NCBI GenBank assembly: GCA_015499995.1
Contig: JADNRV010000001.1
Span: 434,001 to 498,000 of the forward strand
Origin: Flammula alnicola
Taxonomy: Eukaryota > Basidiomycota > Agaricomycetes > Agaricales > Strophariaceae
Direction of reading: 5' to 3'
DNA: 64,000 nucleotides
Shown here: one piece after another, positions 58,514 through 64,000 of the stretch
How the letters are laid out: each line of letters begins with the position of its first letter
How positions within the stretch are numbered: the first letter of the stretch is position 1
Program-made: the position numbers and the translations under genes
Notes under the pieces: model-generated
The model's database searches: none
What the model was told of the DNA's origin: nothing
What the model saw: the letters and a program-made list of their open reading frames with translations, nothing else

Positions 58514-61501
58514 ATGTCCGACAACGAAGAATGGTCCGAACTTCTTCATGACCACCCTATATTCTCTCTTCTAAAGTCTAATGATGACTCCCACCCAAAG
58601 TCAAAGAATCTCTTGGAACTATCCACCAACAGTCTGCCGGATTTCATAAATGTGGATCCACAGGAAGACGCTCCTACCCCCTCAGGCCGACGTCAAGTTA
58701 TGCTTTTGAAAGATTCAGAACTTATCGTCGCAGCTGGGAAGGAAATTAGGATGTCTTCGTTTGGCGACCTCAAGTTAAGCCGGAGTGTCAGAAAGTCGTA
58801 TAAGGTATGCCCATCTCGACACTTCCTTCAACATGAACCAGAACTAAGAATGAAATTCAGACACTTCACACCCCAAATATCCAGTTCGAAATACATCAAA
58901 TTGCTCTGAACCCAAGCGGAAAACTGCTAGCAGTTGCTGGAGCTTTTCAGGTGGCGGTTATAGTCCTGCCGCGTGCTGGTTATAGCAGACTGGTTCCAGA
59001 GACAATTGACTGCAAGTATGCATATTCAGAGCTATTTTCATGCACCTTTCTTAGTAAATTGCATCTCTAGAGCCGTTCAAGTTGGGCAGTTTTATCATGC
59101 TTCAGATAGTTCAGCCCCAATCGCAAAGATTGAATGGCATCCGTGGGGTGAAGCTGGGTCCACATTGCTGGTCATGACGATCGATGGCAAATTAAGGTAT
59201 GTACCAATGCTTGCTAGAATTTCGTTATTCTAATTTTTTATGCAGAGAATACGACATCTCAAATGACACTGAAGAACCTCAACAGGTTTTGTCCTTTGTG
59301 CCAGAAAAGAAGTCGAAATCCTTCATGGCAGTAGACAACTCAGAGAGAGAGGTCGCATCTTTCAGTCTTGGAAAAGGTCGAGCCGACTGGGGACCTCTCA
59401 CTGTGTATGCAGTTATGAAATCAGGCGACATCTATTCGATATGTCCATATATGCCGCAAAATGCGTACGTTTTGCGATTTCCCTTCATCTTGTCCTTCTA
59501 ATCATCAAATAATAGATCCATACCATCGTCTTATGTTCATTCCTTGGAGTGTTTTATCTCAGCCAAGCAAGAATTTCTGTTACAAGGAACCTCATCCGCT
59601 TCTAAAAACCTCTCGACCATCTACGATTATCAACACAAATACGTCACGGCATTGGTAAAACAGCTCCCGCCTGGGACAGTCTTCCCTGCTACGTCAAAAT
59701 CGGTGCTCATGCATCCTCCAACCACCATCAAGTCGCCACCTTTGCGACAGGGACCATTCTTGCTCCAACCATCACCGAGAATGCTCGAAGGCAGCGAAGG
59801 TGGTGATGCGACGGACATTACATATCTTGCTTTTGGCACAGACGATGACGATCCTGAAGACGATGCAAGGGATACGGAACATCTTGGCATAATTCTCGTT
59901 TCTTATCAAGACGGGAAAGTGGACCTCTTCCTCGACGTTGAAAAAGTCGAGGCTCGGTGGGATATCAAACATGTGAGAAAACCCCCCCACTCCTTTATTT
60001 TACGCGTTTTCTTCATCTTGCTTTAGATTTCAAGTCACGACTTACCAATGCTAGCTGTATACGAGACAATCGACCTAGGTCTCATTACAATGCTCAATCA
60101 AGTCACTGTGGATCCCACTTCAACCTCATTGTTAGAGTTACTACACGGGAACCATCCGGTCTTCCTCCTTGATCCGCTTCACGATGACATGGTCTACGTT
60201 TACCATGCCTTCGGAGTACATGCCTTGGACATATCACCGGTTCTCCAGAATTTAGCGGCTGCGCTGCGGGAAGAAGACGAAGATGAATCTGTGCTGCAGA
60301 AAGCTCTCGAGAAATCAACAATGACGAACGTCCAACCGATCATCAGCACGTTTTCTGTCGAGCGAAAGTTCGTCAATTCGAATATTTGTGGAGTTGGTGC
60401 TAATCATTTATTGCAGATGCTCAAATCCTATCATCGCCGTTGCAATTCCCAATGATGTTTACCTCACTTACTGCATCTTCGTCCTTACTTCTGTTATGCG
60501 AATAACGACCTTCCCGCTGAACATACGGCTAGAACCGTCGCATGCAAGGAAACCACTCATCGCAGATGGCCCTGATTCTAAACCCATCGACAAGAGTAAA
60601 TGGTTGACACCCGTAGATGGTCCTCCGAGTTTCGTGTCTCTCCTAGGCTCCAGCGTTTACACACCGCCTACCATCATTGCAAATCCTTCCGGCCTCCCTT
60701 ACAATCCGAAGCTTTCGTTACCCGGACTTCCATCTGGTTCAAAGGAATTCATGTTGACACCAGACACTCTGCGGTTTATTGGGAAAACTGTTGCTCAAAT
60801 CACGTCCCAAATTCAGGAAATTCATCTAGCTTATCGAGAAGTACTTGCGCGGACGATGCTCCAGAAAGAAGAGCAATTGCGTCAGTCATCCACATGCAAG
60901 GAGATGGAGACAATTGTCGAAAAACTCAAGGGCCCGGCGCGGCAAGCAACTGATGCCCGGTTTACCAAGATCCAAGAGGAACAGAAAGATCTACTGGCGA
61001 GATTAGATCGCTTGCTTCAGGCGTTGATGAAGAAGGCGTCGCCTGAGCTGAGCGAACAAGAAACCAAGTGGTTCGAAGAGCTCAAACGAATGAAAGAAGA
61101 CATTTTGGGACGAGGAAGATACGATGACGATTCATTAATTTCCCGAACCCATATGGTATGCGACTTTTTTTGTTCTGGCTGAACCCTTCTTGATTATTTG
61201 TGAAAGCTTGAAAGGGAATATGCTCGAGTTTTGCCACCTCTTCAAGCTCTGGCCGAAAAGGAAACGCAAAGAGGCAAGAAATACGCAGAAAACACCCAGA
61301 ATTTAGGATTCTCACAAGCCTTCGAATATGGACAACGATCTAATATTGAGTAAGTGGTCTTGGAGCTTCCGAAGTAGGCTTGTGTGATTGATGAATCTTG
61401 CTAGTCGGACAAAGATAACTGCAATTGAGAAAGATGTATTGAAACTTGCGACCAAGCTTGACGTGGTATTAGGACGCCCTCCATCTACGAACGCAGAGTG
61501 A
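58514..61501 (+). CDS. NUP82: Nucleoporin NUP82 (Nup88 family)
   Basis: Cytoplasmic-side nucleoporin with an N-terminal beta-propeller and a C-terminal coiled coil that binds Nsp1 and Nup159. Start MSDNEEWSELLHDHPIF at 58514; propeller blocks include LLKDSELIVAAGKEIRM, QIALNPSGKLLAVAG, KIEWHPWGEAGSTLLVMTIDGKL, and WGPLTVYAVMKSGDIYSICPYMP (typical of Nup82/Nup88). The C-terminal part (IVEKLKGPARQAT, DLLARLDRLLQALMKK, EEQLRQ) is a long coiled coil ending LDVVLGRPPSTNAE at TGA 61499-61501. About ten introns; the one before CSNPIIAVAIPND uses the donor in GAAAGTTCGT. Frames are intact. Confidence 0.88.
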
Positions 61502-61714
61502 TCTTGCTCTCTACCTTCGTTCCATCTTCTAGAGCTATGGATTTTCTGTTCGGTGATTGAGAGTGTACTGTAGTATTTTCCACCTTTATTGTATTTCTTC
61601 GACGCCGTCAATGTAAGCACAACATGTTCCTCCGAGTATACAGCATTTCTTTCCTTTCTCAGCATTACATTAAGTCATTCGTCGTTTACGGTGAGTTATT
61701 TCTTTCATTTCGGC
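61502..61714. other. Convergent 3-prime region
   Basis: Short stretch between the stops of NUP82 and the transporter. No feature seen. Confidence 0.3.
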
Positions 61715-64000
61715 TCAGTAGACGTAACGGACTAACCCGTATTCAGGATTTAACTCTTCAAAGGGCAATGCAAGCACGTACATTCTGGGTTCTCCCGATC
61801 AGTTAAGTCATCAAAGGCGTGCCTGTGTTCAAGGCCTTCATCCTGAAAGAGGGGTTCAACTGTCAGAACGGCACCAACATAATATACCGTTATCGCCCAC
61901 TGGATTTTCCCCAATTCTCTTGGAAGGAGCAGAAGTATGTGCACGACGCTTCAAGGCATTTCGGCGCATAAGGTGGAGTCGAAGCAAGAAGATAACAACA
62001 AGTTGTATCCCATAGACGATGATGTGGGCGACGAATGCCTTGATATACCTTGGCTTGTCGTTGTCGCGGAACACTACGAAGACGTTAATAGGTACAAAAA
62101 GCCTTTGAAACGGAAATCCCACCTTGTGGTCCGACGGCATTTCCGACAGCCCATGCTCTGTTTGAGGGGGAAGTGGTCAAAGGGGAATTTAAATCTCTCG
62201 GATATCGTTCCAACGTCTTACATGAAAACGAGACTGGAGGTCACGACTTGCTTCGTGCGCTATAAGTAAACATGTCAGAAAATTACAACTGGAGTTCGAA
62301 CATGATCATACTCCTGCGATATTACCCGACATAACTGCAAGATTCAGCACAGCTACTGCCCCGAATCCCTGAGTGCAACTAGTAGCGTTATCGAGTTATA
62401 GAAACTTGGCCAGATGTGTATTTACTCACTAGAAAGCCAATAGAAGGCCGACTTTGGTTTTGGCCGACGTTTGAACACCTACAGTATGACGCGCGGTCAA
62501 TAAAATCAAACACTGAATCTGTAAAAGTGATACGCGCATAGGAAAACTATCGTCCCAGCCACATTTGGTACTGTGTAAATCTATGCTGAGAGATTTAGAA
62601 CAAGAGAAAGCCAAGTTAACGCATGATTGCAACCCACAAATGCGAGCAAAAGCCTTTGATTGTATCTCTTAGATAAGTATGCTGCGCTGAATAAGAAGGT
62701 CATAATGATAACTCCTAAGACTATGGCTAAGATAGTTGGTCTCTTTATATAGATAGAACTGGCCTTGAGCGATTGCCAGCAAGTAGGTTTGAAGCTGGGT
62801 AAACCCCTGATTGAAAAATCCTAGTTAAAATCCGTACAAGTTCTCTTAAAAACGCTTACAAAGGCTGTGAGGATGATATTTGAAAAGGCACCCAAACCTC
62901 CTGTGGGAAGAGCATTGGTGAAAGATATAATCACGATAGCCCATACAGTGAAATCCTTTAATGCCTCGTCTAGAGAACAAGAGATGATCACGATTGTGCT
63001 GCACATGACCACTGCAACTTGACTTACAAGCTTGATACATCTAGAAAGCAAATATAAATGACAATATAACGTGGAATCGGGAAGCCTGAGGAAAGTCACC
63101 TTGAATGTTTTGTTCTGTATTCCGGTATCATTCTTCCGGACTCTCTCTGCCATAAGAATTCGATCTTCCGGCGAAAAACACGTTGCACGAATGGGACTAT
63201 CTGGAAGCCACAAAAACACAAAAATTCCCCAGATGAATGTAACGCATCCAAGAAGCTATCCCCATAGTCAGCATAGGTGGATTAGAGAGGATGATACGCA
63301 ATACTGTAAAGAGGATTTGCCAGTTCTTGAGCGTTGCGTGATGGACTTGCGCAATACCATAGGCAATCAAACCACCAACACATTGCTGAAAGCCGTTCAT
63401 AGAATAAAAGGCGCCAATGACCAGGGCTTGTTCTTCACGGGTGTACCACATGGTCGATCTAGAACACACATCGTTACTGTAGGAAAGGTGATATGATCAA
63501 AGTTGTACCTACAAGAATACGAAGGCCGGCTGGCAAACACACTCGAACACACCCAATAACGTTCTGACGACGATGAGTCCGGTAAAATCGGTACATGCTG
63601 CTGTGCAAGCTAGAACGGCACCCCAAGCGGAAATACTGCATTATTGATCATGTGTTAGGTGACCCGACTCGGACTCGCATAGAGAAAACAACGCGTTACA
63701 CTGACTTGAATGCCAAGTACTTGGCTATCGGTAGTCGCTGAAGTAGTCGATTAGTTGGAAATTCCCATAAAAGTCTGGTCAATCGTGGGTGAGCCTCGAT
63801 GTGCGCGGTGACATATCCACGGCAAAGACAGTTACATAGCGATGTATACTGCAATTGAAGATAAGTCTGTGGAATCCCAGAAATTTTAATTCGACAGAAC
63901 TGACCACAAGTTGTTAGCCAAGCATACTCTTGACCTATAAGCTTTGTATCTTCGCGTATGCCCATTATCGAGGCGAAATTAATCGTTCTAAAAACAATAC
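61715..64000 (-). CDS. MFS transporter, DAL5/TNA1-type, truncated by window edge
   Basis: The 3-prime end is inside the window: the last exon gives FRYVY before TGA 61715-61717, joined to DDLTDRENPE, a hallmark end of this family. Preceding exons give GNAVGPQ, VFRDNDKPRYIKAFVAHIIVYGIQL, RTKQVVTSSLVF, VGLLLAFYCTQGFGAVAVLNLAVMSGNIAG, and PNVAGTIVFLCA. Further upstream are FTVWAIVIISF, FVFLWLPDSPIRATCFS, WYTREEQALVIGAFYSMNGF and WEFPTNRLLQRLPIAKYLAFK. The most 5-prime part visible (NFASIMGIREDTKLIGQEYAWL) begins right after an acceptor at the window end, so the N-terminus lies beyond 64000. Around 62700-62760 the frames do not join cleanly. Likely an organic-anion or vitamin/ureide carrier. Confidence 0.8.

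Noticed and set aside
61937..62269. Plus-strand 110-codon frame
   Set aside because: Antisense to the C-terminal exons of the DAL5-type transporter, which reads clearly on the other strand.

Overview
The window is nuclear DNA from a filamentous basidiomycete, most likely an Agaricomycete. Genes are dense, lie on both strands, and are cut by many 45-70 base GT-AG introns. Several families typical of mushroom-forming fungi occur: a WW-like multi-pass membrane protein, CCCH zinc-finger proteins with a DGDG-containing domain, a membrane-anchored GH9 glucanase and a YTP1-type membrane protein. All calls come from reading the sequence and recognising families; no search was run.

Layout. 0-9 kb: splicing helicase PRP5, nucleoporin NSP1, the WW-like membrane protein and a DUF952 protein. 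9-18.5 kb: a HerA-like ATPase, rRNA methyltransferase RRP8, uracil phosphoribosyltransferase and the sulfite reductase flavoprotein MET10. 18.7-26.4 kb: GH9 glucanase, a Gfo/Idh/MocA oxidoreductase, a Herp-like ubiquitin-domain membrane protein and the PKA regulatory subunit. 27-38 kb: a Ser/Thr-rich single-pass protein, a DAL5/TNA1-type transporter with an unidentified gene just upstream, a YTP1-like protein, COQ2 and RhoGDI. 38-48.4 kb: two tandem paralogous CCCH proteins, replication licensing factor CDT1, and two tandem alpha/beta hydrolases, the second degenerate. 48.9-50.5 kb: a second Gfo/Idh/MocA oxidoreductase. 50.6-52.4 kb: gene-free, AT-rich, repeat-bearing DNA that looks like transposon remnants. 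52.5-64 kb: cytidine deaminase, a probably mitochondrial YlxR-like protein, three proteasome genes (PRE3, RPN12, PRE10), nucleoporin NUP82, and a second DAL5-type transporter cut by the window edge.

Themes. Three 26S proteasome subunit genes lie within 3.4 kb as divergent or convergent neighbours. ACGCGT boxes sit in several short promoters, including a closely spaced pair upstream of CDT1. NSP1 and NUP82, partners in one nuclear-pore subcomplex, are both in the window but about 52 kb apart.

Quality warning. Between about 18 and 48 kb, roughly two dozen apparent one-base losses occur, most of them at short homopolymers. They break otherwise well-conserved genes (MET10, PKA regulatory subunit, COQ2, RhoGDI, YTP1, CDT1 and others). 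The simplest reading is undercalled homopolymers in the assembly, not gene decay. Gene models there need frame corrections.
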